In this document: positions 16,157 through 27,141 of the stretch, in pieces | How the letters are laid out: each line of letters opens with the position of its first letter | Position numbering within the stretch: the first letter of the stretch is position 1 | Source: BQJD01 sp965652415 | Lineage (GTDB): Bacteria; Pseudomonadota; Gammaproteobacteria; Arenicellales; CAJQKF01 | NCBI GenBank assembly: GCA_965652415.1 | Contig: CBFGVH010000003.1 | Span: 1-64,000, forward strand | Reading direction: 5' to 3' | DNA length: 64,000 nucleotides | Position numbers and translations under genes: made by a program | The notes under the pieces: model-generated | What the model was told of the DNA's origin: nothing | Database searches by the model: none | Seen by the model: the letters and a program-made list of their open reading frames with translations, nothing else

Positions 16157-17503
16157 GTGAACAACGAGTTTGATTTTATCGTAATCGGCGGCGGCAGTGG
16201 CGGCATCGCCGCGGCCCGGCGCGCCTCGGCCCACGGTGCGCGTACGGCGTTGATAGAGTCCGGCCGCATCGGCGGCACCTGCGTCAACGTCGGCTGCGTC
16301 CCGAAGAAGGTGATGTGGCACGCGGCGCACATGGCCGACAGCTTCGAGCACGCCGCCGACTACGGCTTCGACATCCGCCGCGAGGGTTTCGACTGGCTGC
16401 GCCTGAAAACCGGCCGCGATCGCTACATCGCGCGCCTGAACGGCATCTACGACCGCAACCTGGACGCCTCCGGCGTGGCGCGCTTCGACGGCCATGGCTC
16501 GTTCGTCGACGCGCGCACGGTGGAGGTGGCCGGGCGGCGCCTTTGCGCCCCTCACATCCTCGTCGCGACCGGCGGCCGCCCCTTGGTACCCGGGGTGCCC
16601 GGGGCCGAGCACGGCATCACCAGCGACGGCTTCTTCGAACTCGAGTCTCTGCCGCGGCGGGTGCTGGTGGTGGGCGCGGGTTATATCGCCACGGAACTGG
16701 CCGGGGTGATGAGCAGCCTCGGTGCGGAGGTGACGATGTTGTTGCGCAAGGAGTCGCTGTTGCGCGAGTTCGACAGCACGCTTCGCGAGACGGTCATGGA
16801 GGAGATGCAGCGCGCGGGCATCGGCATACTGACTCGCTTCGCCATTGCCGAGGTGCGCCGCGACGACGCCATCTCGGTGACCTCCCGCGACGGCATGCGC
16901 ATCGACCGCTTCGACTGCCTGCTGTGGGCGATCGGCCGGGTGCCGAACACGGAGAACCTCAATCTCGAGGCGGCGGGAGTCAGTGTCGACGACGAGCGCT
17001 TCATCCGCACCGACGGCTTCCAGAACACCGGCGCCGAGGGGATTTACGCGGTCGGTGACGTCACCGGCCGAATCGCCCTGACCCCGGTGGCCATAGCCGC
17101 CGGACGGCGCCTCGCCGACCGCCTGTTCGGCGGCCAGGGCGAGGCATGCCTGGACTACGAGGACATTCCGAGCGTGGTCTTCTCCCATCCGCCGATCGGC
17201 ACCGTCGGCCTTACCGAGGACGCGGCCCGGGAGCGCTTCGGCAACGACAACGTCAAGGTGTACCAGAGCCGCTTCACCAACCTGTACTACGGCATCACCT
17301 CGCGCCGCTCGCCGAGCGTGGTGAAACTGGTGACCGTGGGGGACGACGAGCGCGTGGTCGGCTGCCACATGGTCGGCGACGCCGCCGACGAGGTGATCCA
17401 GGGCTTCGCGGTGGCGGTCAGGATGAAGGCGCGCAAGGCGGACTTCGATCGCACCGTGGCCATTCACCCGACCGCCGCCGAGGAACTGGTGACGCTGCGC
17501 TAG
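16157..17503 (+). CDS. gor: Glutathione-disulfide reductase
   Basis: 448 residues from a GTG at 16157-16159 preceded by GGAAG; length matches E. coli Gor (450). Cytoplasmic flavoenzyme that reduces GSSG with NADPH. FAD-binding GGGSGGIAAARRAS is at the N-terminus, the redox-active disulfide is in GGTCVNVGCVPKKVMW, the NADPH domain contains VGAGYIATELAGV, and the C-terminal interface has the catalytic His in AIHPTAAEELVTLR. This C-terminal pattern and KKVMWHAA separate it from dihydrolipoamide dehydrogenase and mercuric reductase. Confidence 0.96.
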   Translation: MNNEFDFIVIGGGSGGIAAARRASAHGARTALIESGRIGGTCVNVGCVPKKVMWHAAHMADSFEHAADYGFDIRREGFDWLRLKTGRDRYIARLNGIYDRNLDASGVARFDGHGSFVDARTVEVAGRRLCAPHILVATGGRPLVPGVPGAEHGITSDGFFELESLPRRVLVVGAGYIATELAGVMSSLGAEVTMLLRKESLLREFDSTLRETVMEEMQRAGIGILTRFAIAEVRRDDAISVTSRDGMRIDRFDCLLWAIGRVPNTENLNLEAAGVSVDDERFIRTDGFQNTGAEGIYAVGDVTGRIALTPVAIAAGRRLADRLFGGQGEACLDYEDIPSVVFSHPPIGTVGLTEDAARERFGNDNVKVYQSRFTNLYYGITSRRSPSVVKLVTVGDDERVVGCHMVGDAADEVIQGFAVAVRMKARKADFDRTVAIHPTAAEELVTLR

Positions 17504-17507
17504 AACG

Positions 17508-17540
17508 GGCGCGGGCGGCCCCAACCGGACCGCCCGCGCC
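17508..17540. terminator. Hairpin between the convergent gor and Do-protease genes
   Basis: GGCGCGGGCGG at 17508-17518 pairs with CCGCCCGCGCC at 17530-17540 (11 bp, 11-base loop), five bases after the gor stop and 20 bases before the protease stop. No T-run follows on either side, so it would be an atypical bidirectional terminator or a 3'-end stabiliser. Confidence 0.45.
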
Positions 17541-17559
17541 GGGATGAACGCGGCGACGG

Positions 17560-19005
<1,446 letters not shown>

Positions 19006-19084
19006 ACTTTTACCTTTCCGGGTGTTGTCCAGTAATTGACTTGTTTCCGTTGCGATACTCTAAGACGTTCCCTGTGTTCAGGCT

Positions 19085-19090
19085 ATTATG
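19085..19090 (-). promoter_or_regulatory. Candidate -10 box for the Do-protease gene
   Basis: The minus strand reads CTACATAATAGCC; CATAAT matches five of six bases of TATAAT and lies about 80 bases upstream of the start. The 149-base gap to gshB is noticeably AT-richer than the surroundings, as expected of a promoter region. I saw no convincing RpoE-type promoter. Confidence 0.28.
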
Positions 19091-19154
19091 TAGATGGATG
19101 CCCGGATCCAAAGTTAAACCACGGAAAATGTAGAAACCTTAAGTCGGCGCGCCT

Positions 19155-20090
19155 TCAGGCCGACGAGCGTTCCAGGTGCTCGATGATGCGGTGGTGCAGC
19201 GGCTCGCCGGCGAACCTCGCCGCTTCCTGCAGCCCCGTCGGGCTCGTCACGTTGACCTCCATCAGCCGACCGCCGATGACGTCGATGCCGGCGAAGACAA
19301 TCCCGGCCTCGCGCAGCACCGGGCCCACCGCGGCCGAGATCTCGAGGTCGCGGTCGGTCAGCTCGGTGGCGTTGGCCGAACCGCCCTGGTCGAGGTTGTT
19401 GAGCTCGGAGCCCTCGGCGTGGAGCCTCAGGACCGCGCCGAGCGGCTCGCCGTCGAGCAGCAGGATGCGCTTGTCGCCCTCGCTCGCCAGCGGCAGGTAG
19501 GCCTGCACGACGATCCAGTGGCGGCCGTGCCCGGTCACCCGCGCGAGCAGCTCGTCGAGGCCCGGCGTGGTGGCGTCGCAGAACTCGATGCCCTTGCCGC
19601 CGTGGCCGTCCACCGGCTTGAGAACGATGCGGCCATGGGCGCCGATGAACTCTCGGATCTTGCCGGGGCGGCTCGTGACGAGGGTGGGCGGGGTGAGGTC
19701 GGGAAACTTCAGGGCGGCGAGCTTCTCGTTGAAGTCGCGGATCGCCGCGGGACGATTGACCGCGCGCACGGAAGGCGGGAGGAAATCGAGGAACAGCGAC
19801 GCGTACAGGTAGCGGCGATTCACCGGCGGGTCGGTGCGCTCCCACACCACGTCCACCGAGGCGAGATCGATTTCCTCGACCTCGAAGGGATCGAAAGGAT
19901 GCTGCTGATCCTCGCGCACCCGCACCTCGCGCACGTCGGCCACCAGCCGTTCGTGCCTGAGCGTCATCGCGGCGTGACCCGTGTGATAGACGCGGTGGCC
20001 GCGCTCGGCGGCGGCCAGCATGATGAAATAGCTGGTGTCCTTCCACGGCTTCACCGAATCCAGGGGATCCATGATGAAGACGTGTCGCAT
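19155..20090 (-). CDS. gshB: Glutathione synthase
   Basis: 311 residues; E. coli GshB has 316. It joins gamma-glutamylcysteine and glycine using ATP in the cytoplasm. The start MRHVFIMDPLDSVKPWKDTSYF is diagnostic (quoted only to MRHVFIMDPLDSVKPWKD), and the ATP-grasp fold shows RTDPPVNRRYLYA, NFEKL-type DFNEKLAALKFPDL, LKPVDGHGGKGIEF and EVNVTSPTGLQEA. It lies 65 bases after the methyltransferase gene and upstream of the Do protease, close to gor. Confidence 0.96.
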   Translation of the reverse strand: MRHVFIMDPLDSVKPWKDTSYFIMLAAAERGHRVYHTGHAAMTLRHERLVADVREVRVREDQQHPFDPFEVEEIDLASVDVVWERTDPPVNRRYLYASLFLDFLPPSVRAVNRPAAIRDFNEKLAALKFPDLTPPTLVTSRPGKIREFIGAHGRIVLKPVDGHGGKGIEFCDATTPGLDELLARVTGHGRHWIVVQAYLPLASEGDKRILLLDGEPLGAVLRLHAEGSELNNLDQGGSANATELTDRDLEISAAVGPVLREAGIVFAGIDVIGGRLMEVNVTSPTGLQEAARFAGEPLHHRIIEHLERSSA

Positions 20091-20155
20091 TTTTACCCGT
20101 GGCTCGCAGAGGGTGGCAGTCGTTCGGTTCGGGCGGTCGGGCGCTTAAGACCTGG

Positions 20156-21193
20156 TCAGCCCGCGCCGCGGCGGCGCCGGCGACCGGCGCGACTCGGTTC
20201 GCGTGCCGGGGCGCCGCCGCCGGTGCAACAGCGCATGGCACCGGCACTGATCGGGCCGAGCTCGGCCACCACGGTTTCGACGGCCGGCGGACCGTCGGCG
20301 GCGACCGACTCGAGCGCCTCGCGCATGGCGGCGACGTGTTCCGGGGTGGTGCCACAGCAGCCGCCGATGATGCGCGCGCCGGCATCGCGGGCCAGCACCG
20401 CGTAGCGGGCCATGAGCTCCGGCGTGCCGTTGTAGACGATCTTGCCGTCGTGGTACTCGGGGATGCCGCAATTGGCCTTGGCGACGAGGTTCGCCTCGCG
20501 CCCGGCCAGGGCGGTGTGCATGGTGAGGATGGTCGCCACCACCTCCGAGGCGCCGACGCCGCAGTTGGTGCCGAAGGCGAGCGGCGCCGGGTCGAGCTCG
20601 ATGCAGGTGCGGGCAAGGCCGTCGGGGGTGACACCCATCATGGTATTGCCGTTGGTGTCGAAGCTGAGCGTGGAGACGTAGTCCATCCCCGCCAAACGCG
20701 CCGCCTCGGTGGCCGCGCGCAGCTCCTCGGTCGAGGACATCGTCTCCAGCCACAGCACGTCGGCGCCGCCGTCGCGCAGGCCGCGGGCCTGCTCCTTGAA
20801 CGCCGCCACCGCGTCGGCGTGGGTCAGGGTGCCCACCGGCTCCAGGATCTCGCCAGTCGGCCCCACGGAGCCGGCGACAACCACGGGTCGTCCGGCCTCG
20901 TCGGCCGCCCGGCGCGCCAGCTCGGCCGCCGCCTTGTTGATCTCGTGGACCCGTGCTTCGGCCTTGTGCAGCTTCAGCCGGTAGGACGAACCGCCGAACG
21001 AGTTGGTGAGGATGATGTCCGAACCGGCGGCGATGAAGCGCCGGTGCAGGTCGAGAACCCGATCGGGGTGCTCGATGTTCCACAGCTCCGGCGCATCGCC
21101 GGCGCCGAGCCCCATGTCGAAGTAGTTGGTCCCGGTGGCGCCGTCGGCCAGCAGCCACTGGCGGGTTTCGAGGAGTTCCTGGAGTTTGTTCAT
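20156..21193 (-). CDS. Homocysteine S-methyltransferase family protein
   Basis: 345 residues from the ATG at 21191-21193 (MNKLQELLETRQWLLADGA). It is a zinc-dependent (beta/alpha)8 methyltransferase like the homocysteine domain of MetH or betaine-homocysteine methyltransferase: DGATGTNYFDMGL, LTNSFGGSSYRL, the first zinc Cys in GTNCGVGA, and the Cys pair in IIGGCCGTTPEHVAAM. There is no folate or cobalamin domain, so the methyl donor must differ from MetH or come from a separate protein; it cannot be determined here. The C-terminus is Arg/Ala-rich. A TAGAAT -10-like element lies 66 bases upstream. Confidence 0.88.
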   Translation of the reverse strand: MNKLQELLETRQWLLADGATGTNYFDMGLGAGDAPELWNIEHPDRVLDLHRRFIAAGSDIILTNSFGGSSYRLKLHKAEARVHEINKAAAELARRAADEAGRPVVVAGSVGPTGEILEPVGTLTHADAVAAFKEQARGLRDGGADVLWLETMSSTEELRAATEAARLAGMDYVSTLSFDTNGNTMMGVTPDGLARTCIELDPAPLAFGTNCGVGASEVVATILTMHTALAGREANLVAKANCGIPEYHDGKIVYNGTPELMARYAVLARDAGARIIGGCCGTTPEHVAAMREALESVAADGPPAVETVVAELGPISAGAMRCCTGGGAPAREPSRAGRRRRRGAG

Positions 21194-21259
21194 CGGGTGG
21201 GTGGTATTCGGGAAGACTGGTGGGCGTACCATGGAAAACGGGCCAAAGCGATGCGCTCT

Positions 21260-21265
21260 ATTCTA
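21260..21265 (-). promoter_or_regulatory. Candidate -10 box for the methyltransferase gene
   Basis: The minus strand reads GCGATAGAATAGAGCGC. The same TAGAATANAGCGC-like string occurs upstream of the phosphatase gene at 43823 and, as TAGAATACGCGC, upstream of the DUF4389 gene at 56477, each in the sense direction. This recurrence supports a promoter role. Confidence 0.45.
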
Positions 21266-21354
21266 TCGCAAAGCGGCGGTTCGATCCGCAAATCGCGGCG
21301 ACGGGAGTGTTGCCCGTCCTGTGGCCTGGTCATGGAACCGGGGCAGTGGCGGGC

Positions 21355-21405
21355 GTGGCGGGGGTTCTTTCGGGCGTCGCCCACGCGGAGGCAATCGCGT
21401 GCGAG
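21355..21405. repeat. Decayed repeat unit
   Basis: The stretch GGTTCTTTCGGGCGTCGCCC followed by CGGAGGCAATCGCGTG resembles the middle of the intact units next to it (GGTTCTTACGGGGGTTGTGC then CGCATCAATCGCCTG). It is probably an older, degraded copy. Confidence 0.4.
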
Positions 21406-21409
21406 CCAT

Positions 21410-21501
21410 GGCACTGTAGGAGGCAAGCCTTGCAGGCGGTTCTTACGGGGGTTGTGCCCGCCGCATCAATCGCCTGCAGGCAGGCTCCTACAGCGGCTTC
21501 G
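21410..21501 (+). repeat. REPIN-like paired palindrome, copy 1
   Basis: Two palindromic halves face each other. The left half begins GGCACTGTAGGAGG and includes GCAAGCCTTGC; the right half is CAATCGCCTGCAGGCAGGCT followed by CCTACAGCGGCTTCG. The two outer ends (CTGTAGGAG and CTCCTACAG) are inverted, giving one long possible hairpin of about 92 bases. This copy, copy 2 and the copy at 53254 share the same layout. It sits in the 481-base gap between the methyltransferase start and the glycosyltransferase stop, which holds repeats and one candidate promoter but no gene. Confidence 0.85.
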
Positions 21502-21524
21502 TTTAGCCTCGAGGGTTGGGCGAT

Positions 21525-21615
21525 GGCACTGTAGGAGCCGGCCTTGCCGGCGATTCCTTCTGACGGCGTGCACACCGATGCAATCGCCTGCAGGCAGGCT
21601 CCTACAGCAGCTTCG
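21525..21615 (+). repeat. REPIN-like paired palindrome, copy 2
   Basis: Same orientation and layout as copy 1, 23 bases further on. Left half GGCACTGTAGGAGCCGGCCT with TTGCCGGCGATTCC, right half CAATCGCCTGCAGGCAGGCT followed by CCTACAGCAGCTTCG. The right half is nearly identical to that of copy 1 while the spacer differs, as in tandem REPIN arrays. Confidence 0.85.
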
Positions 21616-21674
21616 TCAGGGGACGGCGATTCTTCCAGCCGCCGGCAAGGCAGGTCGCGCGGCGCACCTTGGGA

Positions 21675-22796
21675 TCATGGGCTTCGCTCGAGGAAATCGG
21701 CGCTTTTCGCGACCCCGCCGAGGTCGACCGCCGGCGGGGTCGGCTCGGGGGCAGCGAGCAGCTGGTGGACCTCGTCGAGCAGGGATTGCGGATCAAGATC
21801 GGCTTCCCGCAGGACCCGGCAGCGGCCGAGCGCCTCGAATGCGAGCGCGCGCTGGAGCTGCTCCGTCTCGCCGACGCCCTCGAAGGGCACCAGCAGCGAC
21901 GGCACGCCGGTGACCAGGATGTCGGCAACCGTGTTGTAGCCCGCCTGGCTGACGAGGCCGGCGGCACGGGCGATGAGCTCGCGGAAATCCGCGCGGTTGC
22001 GCTCCACGGTTGCGTCCCGGCCGGCGGCCTTCACAAGGCGTTGGAATTCGACGTCGTCGAGCGCGCCGCCTACGAGCACCCTCCAGAGCCGTCCCGAATC
22101 GTCACGCCGTGCGGCCTCGATAGCCGCGCGGTACAGGGATTCGCCCGCCGCGCCGCCGCCGGCGGCCACCACCACCGGTGCGTCGGACCCGACTCGGGAG
22201 CGCGCCACCGGCACCGGGGCGACGTAGCCGGTGTACACGATCCTGGTGGTGATCTCCCCGGTGCACTGAAACGATGCGTCAAAGGGTATGACGGCCGGAT
22301 CGCCGTGTACCAGCACGCGATCGAACCATTGTCCGACGAGCGCGGCGCTCTCGCGGTCGCGCTCGTGGCTGCGACGCTGCACGATGTCGCGCACGGAGCT
22401 TGCGACCACGGGTGGCGGGGTCGCTGCGCGGGCGAGGTCGATGAGCGCGCCTATCTCGTCGCGGAACTGCCGCCGGCCGAAGGGGTAGGATTCGAACACG
22501 AGCACCCGGGGGCGCCAGCGATGCCACGCGTCCTCGAGCATGCGACGCCGGCGACTGAACAGCTCTGGCGTCGCGGGCCGGCCGTCGGCGTCCAGAAGAT
22601 CACTGAAGTCCGTCCCCCGGCTTTTCACCGGCGGCAGCTGCACGTGCTCGACACCGCGAATGGACAGTCCCGCCACCGGCATGCCGCCGGATACGACGAC
22701 CACGCCGGCGCCGCGACGGGCCAGCTCCTCGGCAACCAGCCGCACCCGCTGCACGTGCCCGCTGCCGAGCAGGTGCTGGACGTGGAACAGGATCAA
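21675..22796 (-). CDS. GT-B-like glycosyltransferase, second of a tandem pair
   Basis: 373 residues from a TTG at 22794-22796, chosen because it overlaps the upstream stop as TTGA and directly gives ILFHVQHLLGSGHVQRVRLV, the expected first strand and GxGH loop of this MurG-like fold; the longer open frame upstream is the shadow of the previous gene. The C-terminal half has the nucleotide-sugar binding look of GT-B enzymes: VVVAAGGGAAGESLYRAAI, LISQAGYNT-type LVSQAGYNTVADIL and LVPFEGVGETEQLQRA. It resembles family 28 transferases. Donor, acceptor and pathway are unknown. Confidence 0.75.
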   Translation of the reverse strand: MILFHVQHLLGSGHVQRVRLVAEELARRGAGVVVVSGGMPVAGLSIRGVEHVQLPPVKSRGTDFSDLLDADGRPATPELFSRRRRMLEDAWHRWRPRVLVFESYPFGRRQFRDEIGALIDLARAATPPPVVASSVRDIVQRRSHERDRESAALVGQWFDRVLVHGDPAVIPFDASFQCTGEITTRIVYTGYVAPVPVARSRVGSDAPVVVAAGGGAAGESLYRAAIEAARRDDSGRLWRVLVGGALDDVEFQRLVKAAGRDATVERNRADFRELIARAAGLVSQAGYNTVADILVTGVPSLLVPFEGVGETEQLQRALAFEALGRCRVLREADLDPQSLLDEVHQLLAAPEPTPPAVDLGGVAKSADFLERSP

Positions 22797-24016
22797 AGGG
22801 TACCGGAACCCGCCGCTGCCGCACCCGCACCGGCGCCGTCGATGAGGTCGAGAACGCGGGCATTGATGTTCTCCAGCCCTCCGAGCATGCGGCCGATACC
22901 GGCGGCGGAGGGCAGCGGCTGATCGGCCAGCGCGTTCAGTGCATCGACCATCGAGGCGGTATCGCGCGGGCCGTCGCCGTCCAGGTAGCGCACCAGCCCC
23001 AGGGCCCCGGCCCGCTCGACGCGCAGCAGCTGCTCGCGGCGGGGCGTCGAGCGCGGCACCAGCAAGGCGCGCTTGTCGAAGGAAATGATCTCGCAGAACG
23101 TGTTGTAGCCGCCCATGGCCACCACGCCGGCCGCCCGTTCCATCAACAGCTCCATGATCGGCGAAAAGGTGCGCGCGGTGACGTTGTCGAGCCGCTCGAT
23201 GCGGCGGATGAAATCGTGCCGCTCGCGTATCGGCATGAACGGCCCGAGCACCACGAGCGCGGGATAGCGTATCGGCGCGCCGCTCTCGTAGGCGCGCAGC
23301 ACCCAGTCGACGAGGTCGTGGCCGTCGCCGCCGCCGCCACTGGTGACCAGCAGGTACGGGGCGGCGGGCACCTGCCACTCGCGGTGGGAGGCCTTGGGTG
23401 CGTGGCGCATGATGTAGCCCGTGAACACGAGGCGGTCGAGGATGGAATGCGGCAGGCCGACGCCGCGCAGCGGGTTGCCCATGTCCTTGTGACCGTACAC
23501 CCAGATCTCGTCGTAGAAATCATCGAGCACCGCGGCGATGTCGCGGCGCGACCACTCCTGCTTCAGCGCCTGCGGATCGTCCATGATGTCCCTCAGCCCC
23601 AGCACCACCCGGGTGCCGCGGTCGCGGAAGTACTCCAGGGTCTCGCGCACCTCGCCGCGCAGCCCGAGTGGCTCCTTGTCGACCAGGAACAGGTCGGGGT
23701 CGAACACCTTGGCGGTGTGGCTGATGATCGACGAGCGGATCGACAGCGTCTGGGCGAGATCGATGTGGGTATTGAGCGAGGTGTAGTCGCCGTTGCGCAG
23801 CTTGACCACGCTCGGTATGCGGACGAAGTCGACCCGGGCGCGAAAATCGAAGCTGCCGATGATGGGCGAACCCGAGAGAATGAGAACTCTCAGGCCCTTG
23901 TACTGGTCTACCAGGGAATGGGCAATCTCCCGGCAGCGCCGAAGGTGCCCGAGGCCGAACGAGTCGTGACTGTAAATCAGGACGTTGGCATTATCGAGGC
24001 GCTGGGAGATACTCAT
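22793..24016 (-). CDS. GT-B-like glycosyltransferase, first of a tandem pair
   Basis: 407 residues. The N-terminus NVLIYSHDSFGLGHLRRCRE carries the GLGH loop of MurG-like enzymes; VLILSGSPIIGSFDF, FLVDKEPLGLRGEVRETL and the C-terminal LLVTSGGGGDGHDLVDWVL and AMGGYNTFCEI are seen. The second gene begins in its stop codon (TTGA overlap), so the pair is translated together and may act on the same product. No membrane segment is obvious. The family is recognisable as GT-B, but I know no assigned reaction. It is divergent from the cyclase gene across 186 bases, in which I see no clear promoter. Confidence 0.76.
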   Translation of the reverse strand: MSISQRLDNANVLIYSHDSFGLGHLRRCREIAHSLVDQYKGLRVLILSGSPIIGSFDFRARVDFVRIPSVVKLRNGDYTSLNTHIDLAQTLSIRSSIISHTAKVFDPDLFLVDKEPLGLRGEVRETLEYFRDRGTRVVLGLRDIMDDPQALKQEWSRRDIAAVLDDFYDEIWVYGHKDMGNPLRGVGLPHSILDRLVFTGYIMRHAPKASHREWQVPAAPYLLVTSGGGGDGHDLVDWVLRAYESGAPIRYPALVVLGPFMPIRERHDFIRRIERLDNVTARTFSPIMELLMERAAGVVAMGGYNTFCEIISFDKRALLVPRSTPRREQLLRVERAGALGLVRYLDGDGPRDTASMVDALNALADQPLPSAAGIGRMLGGLENINARVLDLIDGAGAGAAAAGSGTL

Positions 24017-24202
24017 CGGAACCGTCGTTCATTCTGAGGTGCCACGTAGCGTGATTGCGCTGCAACATGCCGGTGTCTGCCGCCGATCGCGCGGGCGCCG
24101 GCCATTGCGCGCCGCGGATCGCGTTATTTTCAGGCGCGGTGGTTCCGTATCCCCGTCGCCGCGGCCGCCCGCCGCGCTGCCGGCCAGGGCGCCGGCGCCG
24201 CC

Positions 24203-25537
24203 GTGCTGACACCGATCAGGCGCTTGTTTCGCTGGCTGGAAGGCTCCGACCTGACTGCCAATCTCCCCGCGCGGGTACAGGATACGATAAAGGAAAGGCA
24301 GGACGCCAGCGAAATCCTGATCGGCCGGGTGCAGCTGATCTTCATCGTCACCATGGGCGCGCTGTACGCCGTCTCGCCCAAGGCCTTCTCCGAGGACACG
24401 ATGTTCGCCCCGGTCCCGTGGGCGATCGTCCTGTACCTCACGTTCACGCTCATCCGGCTCGTCCTCGCCCACCGCCGCACCCTGCCGCGCGCGCTGCTCG
24501 TGTTCTCCGTGGTGCTGGACATGACACTGCTGATGGGCCTGATCTTCAGCTTCCACCTGCAGTACGAGCAGCCGCCGTCGTTCTACCTGAAGGCGCCGAC
24601 GATCCTGTACGTGTTCATCTTCATCGCCATCCGCGCGCTGCGCTTCGATCCGCTTTACGTCATCCTTTCGGGCTTTGCGGCATCCCTCGGATGGCTGCTG
24701 CTGGCCGCCTACGCGCTGGCTCTCGCCCCCGCCGAGGCCGGCGTCACCCGCGACTATGCCGAGTACCTGACGTCCAACCGCATACTGATCGGCGCCGAGC
24801 TGGACAAGATCATCTCCATCGCCATCGTCACCACGGTGCTCGCCATCGGCATCGCCCGCGCCCGCGACACGCTGGTGCGTTCGGTGGCGGAGCAGAGCGC
24901 GGTGTCCGACCTGTCGCGGTTTCTGCCGCGCCAGGTGGTCGATCGTTTGCGCTCTTCCGCCACGCGCCTGGAAGCCGGCCACTGCGAGGCCGACGAGGCC
25001 ACCATCCTCTACCTCGACATCGAGTCGTTCACGCGCATCAGCGAGCAGCTCGAGCCCGACGCGCTGGTGGCCGCGCTCAACGACTACTTCGCCGCCGTCG
25101 CCGATCCCATCAACAGGAACGGCGGCGTCATCTGCCAGTTCCAGGGCGACGCCATCCTGGCCAGCTTCAACGTTCCAAACGCGGACCCCGCGCACGCCGC
25201 GCGCGCCGTCGCCGCCGCGCGCGAGATCCTGGAGCTGACCGCACGCCACACGTTCGGGGGCATGCACTTTCGCGCTCGGATCGGCGTCAACACGGGCCCG
25301 GTCGTGGGCGGACTCGTGGGCACGCCCCACCAGGTCGGCTACACCGTGCACGGAAACGACGTCAACCTGGCAGCGCGACTCGAGCAGTTGAACAAGGAAA
25401 CGGGAACACGGCTGCTGATCGCCGAATCGACCCGAGCGAGGGCGGGAGTCGAGGCAGCCGCCCTCGCCGAGGTTGGCGAGTTCGCGATTCGGGGTCAGAC
25501 CCGGCCGGTGCGCGTGTTCACCATCGACTCTCCGTGA
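24203..25537 (+). CDS. Membrane-anchored class III adenylate/guanylate cyclase
   Basis: 444 residues from a GTG. About six membrane helices lie between residues 41 and 220, then a short linker and a class III catalytic domain (about 262-442). The two metal-binding Asp residues are D272 (ILYLDIESFT) and D316 (CQFQGDAILASF), and the transition-state Asn/Arg pair are N388 and R392 (VNLAARLEQL). The position normally Lys for adenine recognition is Gln (Q312), and the usual Asp of GDxVN is Asn (N385 in HGNDVN), so the base preference is uncertain. It probably makes a cyclic nucleotide in response to a membrane signal. Confidence 0.87.
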   Translation: MLTPIRRLFRWLEGSDLTANLPARVQDTIKERQDASEILIGRVQLIFIVTMGALYAVSPKAFSEDTMFAPVPWAIVLYLTFTLIRLVLAHRRTLPRALLVFSVVLDMTLLMGLIFSFHLQYEQPPSFYLKAPTILYVFIFIAIRALRFDPLYVILSGFAASLGWLLLAAYALALAPAEAGVTRDYAEYLTSNRILIGAELDKIISIAIVTTVLAIGIARARDTLVRSVAEQSAVSDLSRFLPRQVVDRLRSSATRLEAGHCEADEATILYLDIESFTRISEQLEPDALVAALNDYFAAVADPINRNGGVICQFQGDAILASFNVPNADPAHAARAVAAAREILELTARHTFGGMHFRARIGVNTGPVVGGLVGTPHQVGYTVHGNDVNLAARLEQLNKETGTRLLIAESTRARAGVEAAALAEVGEFAIRGQTRPVRVFTIDSP

Positions 25538-25561
25538 GCACGCCGCCGTGACGATGGCCGG

Positions 25562-27094
<1,533 letters not shown>

Positions 27095-27141
27095 GGTGCT
27101 CGCCTTGTTCGTTGCAAGGGATCCGGCAGCGGCTGGACGAA

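Noticed and set aside
19006..19154. RpoE-type promoter for the Do protease
   Set aside because: A GGAAC string is present on the minus strand, but no matching -10 (TCAAA-like) lies at the right distance.
22797..23378. Upstream extension of the second glycosyltransferase frame
   Set aside because: It overlaps the first glycosyltransferase in another frame and its translation is Arg/Ala-rich without family similarity; the TTG start at 22796 fits the fold and the overlap.
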